In this document: positions 1 to 8,682 of the stretch, piece after piece | How the letters are laid out: every line of letters starts with the position of its first letter | Position numbering within the stretch: position 1 is the stretch's first letter | Notes under the pieces: model-generated | Databases searched by the model: none | What the model saw: the letters and a program-made list of their open reading frames with translations, nothing else | Told to the model about the DNA's origin: nothing | Assembly: GCF_013415845.1 (NCBI RefSeq) | Contig: NZ_CP058907.1 | Location: forward strand, 3,782,001-3,846,000 | Length of the DNA stretch: 64,000 nt | From: Rhodopseudomonas palustris | Lineage (GTDB): Bacteria > Pseudomonadota > Alphaproteobacteria > Rhizobiales > Xanthobacteraceae | Direction: 5' to 3' | Position numbers and translations under genes: made by a program

Positions 1-24
1 GCCTGATCGGACGCTGACCGCAAC

Positions 25-1218
25 GTGGCGGTCTCCCGAACCATTATCGTCGCGGGAGCCGGAATTGGCGGCCTGACCGCCGCATTGGCGCTGGCCGCCA
101 AAGGGTTCCGAGTCATCGTACTGGAGCGCACCGAGCGCCTCGACGAAGTCGGCGCCGGTCTGCAGCTCTCTCCCAACGCCTCCCGAATTCTGGTCGAGCT
201 CGGCCTGCAGCCGCGGCTGGATGCTTGCGCGGTGGTGCCCGACGCTGTCACCGCGATCAACGCCCGCTCGGGCCGGGCCATCGTCCGGATGCCGATCGGC
301 GACGTCGCCGTCCGCAATGGCGCGCCCTACTGGGTGGTGCATCGCGCCGACCTGCAGGCCGCGCTGGCCGCCAAGGTCGCCGCCCACCCCTCGATCGACC
401 TCCGGCTCGGCTGCGCGGTCGAAGACGTTGCCCCCCACGCCAACGGCGTCACCGTGTCGGCGGGCGGCGGGCAGGAACCGGGGCTGGCGCTGATCGGTGC
501 CGACGGCATCTGGTCGGCCGTGCGCGGCGTCGCCTTTCCCAAGACCCAGCCGCTGTTCTCGGGCCTGATCGCCTGGCGCGGCACGATTCCGGCCGAGGCG
601 ATGCCGGATGGGGAGAGGCTGCGCGGAGTGCAGCTTTGGCTGGGGCCGGAGGCGCATCTGGTGGTGTATCCGATCTCTAGTGGGCGCCGGATCAACCTGG
701 TGGCGGTGGTCAACGGCTCGTGGAACCAGCGCGGCTGGAGCGCGCGCGGCGAGCCGACTGAGATTGTCGCGCGTTTCGCCCATTGGGCGGGGGCAGCCCG
801 GGCCCTGATCGGAACCGTCGAAAACTGGACGCGCTGGGCGCTGTTCGCGATGCCGGACGGCGGGGTGTGGAACCAGGGCCCGATCGCCATGCTGGGCGAC
901 GCCTCCCACGGCATGCTGCCATTCGCCGCCCAGGGCGCCGGCATGGCGATCGAGGACGCCGCCGTACTGGCCGCCGGCCTTGCCGCCAGCCATGGCGAGG
1001 GCCGCGGCGGCACCGCGGCCGAGGTCGCCGCGACGCTGCAGCGCTACGCGGCGCTGCGCCGGCCCCGGGTCAGGCGGGTGCAGCAGCTCGCCCGGCAGAA
1101 CGGGGTGATCTATCACCTGCCCGGCGCTGCGGCGCTCGCCCGCGATGTCGCGATGCGGGCGCTCGGCCCGGACCGGCTGCTGGCGCGGCAGAGCTGGATC
1201 TACGACTGGCGCCCCTGA
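25..1218 (+). CDS. FAD-dependent monooxygenase, salicylate hydroxylase type
   Basis: A class A flavoprotein monooxygenase of 397 residues, the usual length for the salicylate / 3-hydroxybenzoate hydroxylase group, which use NADH or NADPH and O2 to hydroxylate an aromatic ring. The dinucleotide-binding GAGIGG lies at residues 11-16, the DG motif GADGIWS at about 158-164, and the FAD ribityl-binding GD motif (GDASHG) at about 291-296. The reading frame opens with GTG at 25, directly before the beta-alpha-beta FAD fold, so the N-terminus is complete. The ring substrate cannot be read from sequence. No partner genes lie downstream; the next gene is convergent. Confidence 0.88.
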   Translation: MAVSRTIIVAGAGIGGLTAALALAAKGFRVIVLERTERLDEVGAGLQLSPNASRILVELGLQPRLDACAVVPDAVTAINARSGRAIVRMPIGDVAVRNGAPYWVVHRADLQAALAAKVAAHPSIDLRLGCAVEDVAPHANGVTVSAGGGQEPGLALIGADGIWSAVRGVAFPKTQPLFSGLIAWRGTIPAEAMPDGERLRGVQLWLGPEAHLVVYPISSGRRINLVAVVNGSWNQRGWSARGEPTEIVARFAHWAGAARALIGTVENWTRWALFAMPDGGVWNQGPIAMLGDASHGMLPFAAQGAGMAIEDAAVLAAGLAASHGEGRGGTAAEVAATLQRYAALRRPRVRRVQQLARQNGVIYHLPGAAALARDVAMRALGPDRLLARQSWIYDWRP

Positions 1219-1258
1219 GGGCGCTCCCACGAAACGGCCAAGCCCGCCTGCGCGCCCC

Positions 1259-1663
1259 TCAGCGCGCGCCGCGTCCCGCCCGCTTCTGGGGAGCCGACGC
1301 AGCCGGCGGCGGCTCCGGCGTTGGGGTGCAGCGGTTCTCCCGCCAGGTCTGCTCGGCGAGCCGGGATTGCGCCTTCACGTTGATGTAGTCGTTGCGGTAG
1401 GCGATCTCGGACACCACCGGCCCGGCCACTCCGGTCTGCGCCTTGCGCATCAGGCCGTCGAGCTTGGCGAGCCGCTCATCGAGCGACTTGCGCTCCGCCT
1501 CGAGCTGCTTGCAATCGTACAGCTCGTATTTGGCCGGATCGACGAACGCCTGTGACAGCGCGCTGTCGCCCATCCCGGCGCAACCGGACAGGCCCAGGGC
1601 AGCGATCGTAATGGCGGCAGCGGCGCGGGCTGCGGTGAAGGCGGACGAGCGTTGCGATGTCAT
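1259..1663 (-). CDS. Small predicted outer-membrane lipoprotein
   Basis: A 134-residue protein with a lipoprotein signal: positive N-terminus, hydrophobic stretch, and lipobox LSGC at residues 25-28, so Cys28 should be lipidated. The mature part has a charged helical stretch rich in Lys, Glu and Leu (about 50-75) that could form a short coiled coil, then a Pro-rich, basic tail. A longer reading from 1702 would add 13 residues in front of the signal; the ATG at 1663 gives a normal signal peptide and is preferred. The family is not recognised and no function is proposed. It converges with the upstream monooxygenase. Confidence 0.72.
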   Translation of the reverse strand: MTSQRSSAFTAARAAAAITIAALGLSGCAGMGDSALSQAFVDPAKYELYDCKQLEAERKSLDERLAKLDGLMRKAQTGVAGPVVSEIAYRNDYINVKAQSRLAEQTWRENRCTPTPEPPPAASAPQKRAGRGAR

Positions 1664-1825
1664 GGTGACGGGCTGTGTGAACCAGGTTGAGGTTTCGGTC
1701 AAATCAGGCTGTGATGACCGCAGTGTGGCCGGCGGTGGCGTCCCGCAACCCTCGTTTGTTTCGACGCGTTGTCTTCACGCGAACCGGTATCCCCTTCGCT
1801 CGAAACCGCCAACAGGACGCGACCG

Positions 1826-2254
1826 ATGCAGAAGATCCTCCTCCCCTATGACGGCTCCGCCAATGCCGGCCGCGCGCTGGATTGGGTGATCGCCCTCGCC
1901 CACGACAACGTGCCGATCGAGCTGGTGCTGGTGTACGCCCATCCCGAGCCGGCGCTGTATGGCGAGATCGCAGTGTACGTCTCCAAGGAGAAGATGGATG
2001 AACTGCAGCGCGAGCACAGCGACGACATCCTGCAGCCGGCGATCGCCAAGCTGAACGCCGCCAACATCCCGTTCGCCTCCGAGGTGCTCACCGGCGACAC
2101 CGCGCAGCGCATCGTCAAGCGAGCCGAAGAGCTGAACTGCAACGGCATCGTGATGGGCACCCGCGGCCGCAGCGCGATCGGCAATCTGGTGCTCGGCTCG
2201 GTGGCCAACAAGGTCGTCCACCTGACCAAACTCCCTGTGACGCTGGTGAAGTAA
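1826..2254 (+). CDS. Universal stress protein, UspA family
   Basis: A single Usp domain of 142 residues. It begins with the typical KILLPYDGS strand and loop and carries the ATP-binding signature G-x2-G-x9-G-S at about residues 111-125 (GTRGRSAIGNLVLGS), so it should be a nucleotide-binding Usp. The ATG at 1826 is chosen because the Usp fold starts there; an in-frame start at 1769 would add 19 unrelated residues. The family acts in the cytoplasm during starvation and redox stress; the client is unknown. A small GC hairpin follows the stop codon. Confidence 0.9.
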   Translation: MQKILLPYDGSANAGRALDWVIALAHDNVPIELVLVYAHPEPALYGEIAVYVSKEKMDELQREHSDDILQPAIAKLNAANIPFASEVLTGDTAQRIVKRAEELNCNGIVMGTRGRSAIGNLVLGSVANKVVHLTKLPVTLVK

Positions 2255-2285
2255 CCGCGCGGTCCGCCGCGCCTGGCTTGCCTTG

Positions 2286-2303
2286 CCAAACCGGCAGGTT
2301 TGG
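2286..2303 (+). terminator. Hairpin after the stress-protein gene
   Basis: CCAAACC and GGTTTGG form a perfect 7-bp stem around a GGCA loop, 31 bases after the stress-protein stop codon. There is no T-run, so intrinsic termination is uncertain; it may instead protect the 3' end of the message or shape the leader of the next gene. Confidence 0.3.
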
Positions 2304-2350
2304 AACAGTGTCGCGCCGCAATATCGACCGGATTTTCCAAGGAGCGAGCG

Positions 2351-3211
2351 GTGTCGGGATTGAAGCAAATGCTGCGTGCACCTTGGGTGTGGCGGGCGCG
2401 GGCACGCGACCGCATCGTCGCGCAGCGCGACGTGCCGACGCTGGCCGTGGTGGCGATCTTCCGCGAAGAGGCGCCGTTCCTCGACGAATGGCTGCGCTTC
2501 CATGAGGCCGTCGGCGTCGGCCATTTCTACCTCTACAACAATTTCAGCACCGACCATTTCCGCGACGTGCTGGCGCCGTGGATCGCGCGCGGCCTAGTGA
2601 CGCTGACCGATTGGCCGGTCGAGGTCGGGCAGCTGCCGGCGTATCGCCACTGCATCAAGCATCACATGCTGGACGCGAAGTGGATGGCGTTCATCGACAT
2701 CGACGAGTTTCTGTTCTCGCCGGTCGCGGACAAGGTCACCGATGTACTCGGCCGGTTCGACGGCGCGCCCGCGGTCGGCGTGTTCTCGCCGTATTTCGGT
2801 TCGGCCGGTCACGAGCAGCGGCCGCCGGTGCCGATCAGCCGCGCCTTCACCAAGCGCTCGCCGCTGTCGAAGATTTCGGCCAAGACCATCGCCAACCCGC
2901 GCTGGATCCGCGCCATCCGCAACGTACATCTCTACAAATACTGGCGGGGCGAAACCATCGACACCATGGGCCGGCCGTTCCAGGGCGATCGCCCGGTGCT
3001 CGACCTGCTCAGGCTCAATCACTACTGGTCACGCTCGCTGTCGGACCTGCAGACCAAAATCCAGCGCGGCGACGCCTCGACGCCGGTGCCGCGCGACAGC
3101 GACTGGCACTTCGCCGCCGAGAAAGACATGAACGCCGAAGACGACGCCTCGATCCTGCCGGTGCTGGATCGGGTGTTCGGTCAGGCGGAGGATGCGGCGA
3201 AGGCAGGCTGA
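2351..3211 (+). CDS. Glycosyltransferase family 2-like protein (PF13704 type)
   Basis: A 286-residue predicted glycosyltransferase. Recognisable features are the FREEAPFLDEWLRFH opening near residue 35, the metal/nucleotide-sugar DxD-like motif FIDIDEF at about 114-120, and a C-terminal NHYWSRS segment typical of the group related to GT92/DUF23. Start: GTG at 2351 with an AAGGAG ribosome site 7 bases upstream is preferred over an in-frame ATG at 2300. No signal peptide or membrane segment is seen, so it is probably cytoplasmic or membrane-peripheral. Donor and acceptor are unknown, and no neighbouring polysaccharide genes help. Confidence 0.82.
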   Translation: MSGLKQMLRAPWVWRARARDRIVAQRDVPTLAVVAIFREEAPFLDEWLRFHEAVGVGHFYLYNNFSTDHFRDVLAPWIARGLVTLTDWPVEVGQLPAYRHCIKHHMLDAKWMAFIDIDEFLFSPVADKVTDVLGRFDGAPAVGVFSPYFGSAGHEQRPPVPISRAFTKRSPLSKISAKTIANPRWIRAIRNVHLYKYWRGETIDTMGRPFQGDRPVLDLLRLNHYWSRSLSDLQTKIQRGDASTPVPRDSDWHFAAEKDMNAEDDASILPVLDRVFGQAEDAAKAG

Positions 3212-3321
3212 CGACGACACGCAACGAAGCATCGCGGTGTGTGAGGCAACTGGGCTGTCCGTAAGGCGCCTTTCGGCTGGGGAGCGTCCCACCCTCCAGC
3301 GATCGTCTCGGCCACCATCCG

Positions 3322-6300
3322 TCACCACAGATAGCGCAGCGTTGCCGTGCCGGCGTAGGTCTGAGCATGGGCGGCGAACTCGCCGTCGAATTTGGCACTG
3401 ATCACGAGGCCTCCGGCGAAACGCAACTCGGCGCCCACCGAGGCGAGGCCGGAATCGCGCGTCGGCGCGGCGCCACTGACGATGAAGCTGGCCCCAGGCA
3501 GCACCTGGAAGGTCGCCGGCAGCGACGGATCGCTGATCCAGTCGTGCGCATAAGCGAGCTTCGCGCGCAGTATCAGCGCCGTGCCGGAATCAAGCGCAAC
3601 ACTACGATCGAACCGCGCACCAGTTTCGCCGCGCGTATCGGTGGCGCCGCGGCTGGCGTAGTTGAGGCCGAACAGGCCGCTGGGGCTGGTCTCGCTGTAA
3701 GCGGGCGTGTCGAACCATTGCGCGGTAACGGCCGCATAAGGCGTCACCGCGACGAGCGGCGACGCGAAGCGCCAGCCCGCCTCGAGCCGGCCGCCATAAC
3801 TTTGCGCATCGAAGCTCGCGGTGCTCCGCGTCGCCGCGAACGACATGCGGTCGGTCGACATCCAGTAATTGGCGAAGGCCAGCGAGGCGGCCAAATAGGC
3901 CGGACCGGAGCTGGTGCGCGCGTTGACGCCGATCTGGAAGGCATCGCCACGGCCGCTGCCGAGCCCCTGCCCGACATTCCAACTGCTCTGCCCGCCGGCC
4001 AGCGCAAAGCCGAACCGCGTGTACGGCGAGAGCTGATAGTCGGCACCCGCCGCGACGCCGCCGCTACGCGAGGTCAGATCGTTACTCCCGATCGCCGCGT
4101 CGCCGTCGATCCGGCTGCCGCCGCCATAAGCCGCGCCCCAAAGGCTCCAGCGCGGCTCATAGAGGTGCATCGGCCGCGGCGGCGCCTTGGTGATCGCCGC
4201 ATAGGCCGAGGCGATGCCGGCCGGCAGCGCCCCTCGCTCGGGCGCATAGCCGAGCGCGCCGGCGTCCTCAGCTTCGGCGCGGCCCTCGACGAACGGATCG
4301 GTCATCAGGCCGAGGAACGCCGTGCCCATCTGGAACGCGCTCTGCTGGGCGCCGGTCGCCGCCTCGCCGGAGAGCTGGCTGAGCGCGGTGCCGAGTTGGC
4401 TGCCGGTCAGTCCGAACAGGCCGACGAAGGCCGGCGGCAGCGAGCCGCCCGCGTTGAAGTAATTGTTGAGCGAATTGGCGACGCGGCGCTGATTGAGATT
4501 GAGCCCGTCGGTGCCGCCGAGTCCGGCCTGCAGGTCGAGCATCACGCTGTTCGGCACCGAGTAGTCGAGCCGCGCCTGGAATCCGGCCGGCAGGCCGCTG
4601 GTGGTCAACCCGTCGAACGTGCCGGAGCGGCTCGCCGCCGTCAGGATCGTGTAGGTCTTGGTGAGGTAGCTGCCGGGCGACAGCACCGCCTGCACGGTGC
4701 CGGCCAGCGTCGCGGCGCCGCTGACATTGGCCAGGGATGCGGCCGATGGGCTCACCTGGATCTGGTACAGCGCGCCCGACTGGAATGCGAGACTGCCGGC
4801 GATACTGAGCGAGGTGCCGGCGACACCGGAGCCCGGCGCCAGCGTGCCGCCGCTCGCAACTGTGACGTTGCCGGCTGTTCCTGTGCCGGCCAATGTTCCA
4901 CCGCTGCCAACCGACGTCGCCGAATGGACGATCGAGCCATTAACGATGAGCATGCCGGCATTGACCGTCGTGGGACCGCTATAGCTGTTGGTGCCGGTCA
5001 GCGTCTGGCGGCCCGTGGCGAGCGTCAGGCCGCCGATGCCGGTCATCACGCCATCGAACGCCGTCGATGCGCTCGACAGCGTCAGCGTCCGATTGCCGAG
5101 CGCGACCGTGCCGGCACCGGCCAGCGTCGCGATGGTCGCGCCGGCCGTGATGCCGGAGATGTCGAAGCTAGCCCCTGCACCGACGGTGACGCCGCTCGAA
5201 GACGCGATGCTGCCGGCGCCGCTCAGTGCCAGTGTGCCGGCGTTGATCAGCGTAGCGCCCGTGTAGGTGTTGGCGGTGCTCAGGACCAAAGAACCGGCGC
5301 CGGCTTTGGTGATGCCGCCGACGCCCGAGAGCCCGCTGGTGAATGTCACGTTGCTGCCGTTGGTGTCGAAGGTGGCGCCGCCGCTGCCGATCGCGGCCAG
5401 CCGCGACGAGACGTCGGTCGAGGTACCGGTCGCCCATTGCAGACCGCCGCCGTCGAGCGTGATCCTGCCGGAGCCGAAATTGTTCAAGGCATTGAAGTTG
5501 ATCAGGCCCCCCGTCACCAGTGTGCCGCCCGCATAGGTGTTGGCGCCGGTCAACGTGAGGATGCCGAGACCGGCCTTGGTCAACTGGCCGTCGTTGATGA
5601 TGGTGCCGTTCAGCGTCAGGTTGAAGCCGCTAGTGTCGATGACGCCGCCGAGCGCCAGCAGCGAAATCGTCCGCGCCGTGCTGAAAGACCCATCGAGCTT
5701 CACCGTGCCGCCGTTGAAGTTGACGTATTGGCCGAAGCCAAGCGCCGTCAGCGCCGCATCGCTGCTGGCCGACACCGCGCCGCCGGCCGCGACGATGACG
5801 TTGGGGCCGATCCAGCCGGTGCCGAAGCTCAAATTGCCGGAGATCGGGGTGCTCACAGTGGCGATGACGTTGTTCGTCGCCGCGTCGAGCACCGTTGCAC
5901 CGGTGCCGCTCGAGACATAGACCCGCGATCCGTCGGCACTCACGGTAATGCCGACCGTGCCATCGGGAAGTGTTACGGTGGTGAGGACCCTGTTGGCGGC
6001 CGTGTCGATAACATAAAGCGTGCTCCCTTGGTCCGTCACATAAAGGCGACTGCCGTCGGGAGACAGGGCGGCATTTCCGGCCGGCCCATTGATGGTGGCC
6101 ACCACGGTCCGGCTCGCTGTGTCGACGACCGAGAGCGAACCGCCATTGCCTTCATTCGAGACATAGATCCGGCTGCCGTCGCGCGACACGACGACTGCTA
6201 CCGGAGAGATACCCACGGAGACCGATGTGAGCGCCGTTCCGCTCGCCGCGTCAATGACCGTCACCGAGGCGCCTTGGAGGTTCGTCACATAGAGTGTGCC

Positions 6301-6852
6301 GCCGTCCGCCGATACGGCTATGCCATAGGGCCTCGACGCGGAAATCGAGGAGACGACCTGATTGGTGGCGCTCGAGATCACCGAGACCGAGTTGCTGGAA
6401 TAGTTCGTCACATAGACGAATTTCCCGTCCGGGCTGATCGCGATCCCGGAGGAGTCGGTGCCGACTCCGATCGTGCCGACGACGGTGTGCGCCGCGACGT
6501 CCAGGACCGAGACGCTGCCGCCGTTGTTAACCACATAGGCGTAGCGACCGTCCGGCGAGAACACGGCATTGCGCGGCAGGCTTCCGACCGTGATGACCGA
6601 GCCGATGGTGGTGTTGGTCAAGGTCGAGAACTCGACCGCTTGGCCGGGGTTCGAGTTGATGCCGGTGAGCAGACCGTAATTATCGATGTCAGCGTGCACA
6701 GGTGTCGCGAGGAGGGCCGACAGCGGCAGTATCGCAACCAACAGAGCCGATTTCGATACGGCTCTGTCGCGGAACTGCCCGCGCAAAAAAAGAGCTGATC
6801 GCCTCGGTGCTACAGGCAAACGTCGGATAGGCGCAATTTTCATGGTGTTCAT
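3322..6852 (-). CDS. Autotransporter with seven-bladed YVTN beta-propeller passenger
   Basis: A 1176-residue type V secreted protein. Order of parts: an extended signal peptide of about 54 residues ending at VHA; a beta-propeller at about 55-340 made of a half-repeat plus six full YVTN-type repeats, each marked by S[P/A/R]DG and an Ile/Tyr-Val-[TS]-Asn strand; three autotransporter-associated (PATR) repeats at about 421, 513 and 607 with the [N/T]-x-Y-x-G pattern; and a beta-barrel from about residue 899 ending in an aromatic residue (RYLW), as needed for outer-membrane assembly. The ATG at 6852 is preferred over a TTG 18 bases upstream. The propeller probably forms a surface-exposed binding platform; its ligand is unknown. 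It stands alone, with no chaperone or processing gene beside it. Confidence 0.88.
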   Translation of the reverse strand: MNTMKIAPIRRLPVAPRRSALFLRGQFRDRAVSKSALLVAILPLSALLATPVHADIDNYGLLTGINSNPGQAVEFSTLTNTTIGSVITVGSLPRNAVFSPDGRYAYVVNNGGSVSVLDVAAHTVVGTIGVGTDSSGIAISPDGKFVYVTNYSSNSVSVISSATNQVVSSISASRPYGIAVSADGGTLYVTNLQGASVTVIDAASGTALTSVSVGISPVAVVVSRDGSRIYVSNEGNGGSLSVVDTASRTVVATINGPAGNAALSPDGSRLYVTDQGSTLYVIDTAANRVLTTVTLPDGTVGITVSADGSRVYVSSGTGATVLDAATNNVIATVSTPISGNLSFGTGWIGPNVIVAAGGAVSASSDAALTALGFGQYVNFNGGTVKLDGSFSTARTISLLALGGVIDTSGFNLTLNGTIINDGQLTKAGLGILTLTGANTYAGGTLVTGGLINFNALNNFGSGRITLDGGGLQWATGTSTDVSSRLAAIGSGGATFDTNGSNVTFTSGLSGVGGITKAGAGSLVLSTANTYTGATLINAGTLALSGAGSIASSSGVTVGAGASFDISGITAGATIATLAGAGTVALGNRTLTLSSASTAFDGVMTGIGGLTLATGRQTLTGTNSYSGPTTVNAGMLIVNGSIVHSATSVGSGGTLAGTGTAGNVTVASGGTLAPGSGVAGTSLSIAGSLAFQSGALYQIQVSPSAASLANVSGAATLAGTVQAVLSPGSYLTKTYTILTAASRSGTFDGLTTSGLPAGFQARLDYSVPNSVMLDLQAGLGGTDGLNLNQRRVANSLNNYFNAGGSLPPAFVGLFGLTGSQLGTALSQLSGEAATGAQQSAFQMGTAFLGLMTDPFVEGRAEAEDAGALGYAPERGALPAGIASAYAAITKAPPRPMHLYEPRWSLWGAAYGGGSRIDGDAAIGSNDLTSRSGGVAAGADYQLSPYTRFGFALAGGQSSWNVGQGLGSGRGDAFQIGVNARTSSGPAYLAASLAFANYWMSTDRMSFAATRSTASFDAQSYGGRLEAGWRFASPLVAVTPYAAVTAQWFDTPAYSETSPSGLFGLNYASRGATDTRGETGARFDRSVALDSGTALILRAKLAYAHDWISDPSLPATFQVLPGASFIVSGAAPTRDSGLASVGAELRFAGGLVISAKFDGEFAAHAQTYAGTATLRYLW

Positions 6853-7145
6853 TTCACTCGTGGGCAACAACGCGCGCGGCCCTTCAGCAGACGCTAGCAG
6901 CGCGTCAGTAGGCCCGATGTACCCAGCGTCTCAGGCGCCGAATTAGAGCGCGGTGATGCACCGGCGGCACAGATGCTCGCGCAGCGCGAGAACACCCCTC
7001 ACATTCCCGTCGAACTGAACCTTGGCACGCGGCCGCTTGCGGAGCGATCTGGCGGTGACTACAAACCGCTATCGTGTTGCCGCGAGACGCAGACCCGAGC
7101 ATGTCCAGCCGCGGGCGACGCCTGCCGAACGCGGACCAAACGTGC

Positions 7146-8165
7146 ATGAGTGAGACTGCTGCCGATCACAGAGTGATCAGACAAACGCTGGCGGACTTGC
7201 GTGCCGCCACAACCGCGGTCTGCGACGTCACTCCAATGGGCCCGCCAGAGGATTTTCTGGTCGTTTCGAAGGCCAAGCTGGCCGGCGGCTGGCTGCTGCT
7301 CGAATCCGTCGGCCCACCGGTCCGCTACGACCGGACGCCGGCGCATGTCGCGCGCGGCGGGCTCGATCACTATCAGATCACGCTGTGCCTCGATGGGTGG
7401 ATGCGCTTCGTGGTCGGGCGCCGCGACATTACAATGCACCCGGGCGATATCTGCCTCAACGATATGGCGCAGCCGAACTTTGCCGAACTCGGCGGCAGCG
7501 ACGACAAGCCGTCGCGGGTGATGACTTTGGTGGTGCCGCGCCGGCTGCTGGCGCCGCGGCTGGCGCATCCGGATTCAGTGAGCGGCATCATGCTGGCTGC
7601 CGACGACCGACGAGCCCGCCTGCTCGCCGATCAGTTCGCGGAGTTGTGGCAGCAGCCCGACAGCGACGGCAGCGCCACCGACACCAAGACGGTCGTCGAC
7701 GTGATGTGCGACGTCATGGCGGAAGCCGTCGGACGCTCCGCCGACGCGCACGGCGCGAACGGACGCGCCGAACGGCGATTGCTGCTGGCGGCCATCAAGC
7801 AGCATATCGGCGCACGTCTCGAAAGCGACCGGGTCAGCACGGAGGATATCATCCGCCGTTTCGGCGTTTCGCGCGCCAGCCTGTATCGACTGTTCGGGCC
7901 CGATGGCGGTCTGGCGCATTACATCCAGGATCAGCGTCTCAATCGTGCTCTTCGCCTGCTGATCGCGCCGCAAGCCCGCGGCACGCGCCTGATCAATCTC
8001 GCCCTGGATCTGCAATTCAGCGGAGATTCGAGCTTTGTGCGCGCCTTCCGCCGCCAGTTCGGCATGACGCCGGGCGAATTCAGACAGCTGTCGGAAGCCT
8101 GGCGGCGCGGGCCTGTCAGCGACATCGGACCGGGCGAACTCCTTAATCAACTGGGAGAGCGCTGA
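7146..8165 (+). CDS. AraC-family transcriptional regulator
   Basis: A 339-residue regulator with an N-terminal ligand-sensing cupin-like domain (AraC_binding_2 type, about 1-200) and a C-terminal AraC double helix-turn-helix at about 235-325, including GVSRASLYRLF and the family-end signature FGMTPGEFR. The start ATG at 7146 gives the cleanest N-terminus; in-frame starts at 7074 and 7101 exist. It is divergent from the autotransporter gene across about 290 bases, so autotransporter control is possible but untested. Inducer unknown. Confidence 0.86.
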   Translation: MSETAADHRVIRQTLADLRAATTAVCDVTPMGPPEDFLVVSKAKLAGGWLLLESVGPPVRYDRTPAHVARGGLDHYQITLCLDGWMRFVVGRRDITMHPGDICLNDMAQPNFAELGGSDDKPSRVMTLVVPRRLLAPRLAHPDSVSGIMLAADDRRARLLADQFAELWQQPDSDGSATDTKTVVDVMCDVMAEAVGRSADAHGANGRAERRLLLAAIKQHIGARLESDRVSTEDIIRRFGVSRASLYRLFGPDGGLAHYIQDQRLNRALRLLIAPQARGTRLINLALDLQFSGDSSFVRAFRRQFGMTPGEFRQLSEAWRRGPVSDIGPGELLNQLGER

Positions 8166-8244
8166 ACTATCAACTTTGCCACGTCCGAGGCGGCTTCTGC
8201 GGCAGCGATGATCGTCGCCAGACCATTGATCGGGCAGAGGGTGT

Positions 8245-8333
8245 GGTGCGGGCGGCCGGGGTCGAACCGGCACAGCTCTTTCGAGCCGAGGGATTTTAAG
8301 TCCCTTGCGTCTACCAATTTCGCCACGCCCGCA
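8245..8333 (-). tRNA. tRNA-Leu (anticodon TAA)
   Basis: Minus-strand cloverleaf beginning GCGGGCGTGGCGA and ending in an encoded CCA. The anticodon arm is AGGGA-CTTAAAA-TCCCT with TAA at the 34-36 position; the long variable arm (CGGCTCGAAAGAGCTG) is the class II shape of leucine tRNAs; the T arm contains GTTCGACCC. The acceptor stem pairs GCGGGCG with CGCCCGC. Confidence 0.96.
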
Positions 8334-8682
8334 TCCCGGACCGCGAGGCCGCCGAAAACTGGCGGCTGCGGCGGTGGCTGTCCGGCTCGGCGGCCGTGAC
8401 ATTGCCAAGTTCCGCGCCAGTGCGCCGCATTCATAATCGACCCGGCGGCGCAACGCAAAGCGGGGTTGCAGCGGTGCGGCGGCTTCGCCGTCCGCGCGCT
8501 TTGACATCGCCCCGCATTGTCGGCTGGAATACGCACGGCGCCTGCGGCGTCGGGCGCGGCGGTCTCTCTCAAGCCGATGCCGATTCCGCTCTCCCTCTGC
8601 CCTGCCCCGCTGTTGCCCGTTCCTTGCATGCAGGCCGCCCGAGACGTCCCATAGAGCCCGCCACAGCCGAGGTGACCCGCGC
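8334..8682. other. Non-coding gap of about 350 bases
   Basis: GC-rich sequence between tRNA-Leu and the M20 hydrolase gene. It should hold the tRNA promoter (reading left) and the promoter of the hydrolase operon (reading right), but no clear -35/-10 pair or operator can be picked out. Frames that cross it are continuations of antisense or tRNA-derived reading and are not supported. Confidence 0.5.

Noticed and set aside
1443..1889. Plus-strand frame over the lipoprotein gene
   Set aside because: Antisense to the lipoprotein and then overlaps the stress-protein gene out of frame; no homology or ribosome site.
3367..6798. Open frame of 1143 codons on the strand opposite the autotransporter
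   Set aside because: It mirrors the sense gene; it is low-complexity, Arg/Ala/Gly-rich and has no domain. GC-rich codon use of the sense gene leaves the antisense frame free of stops.
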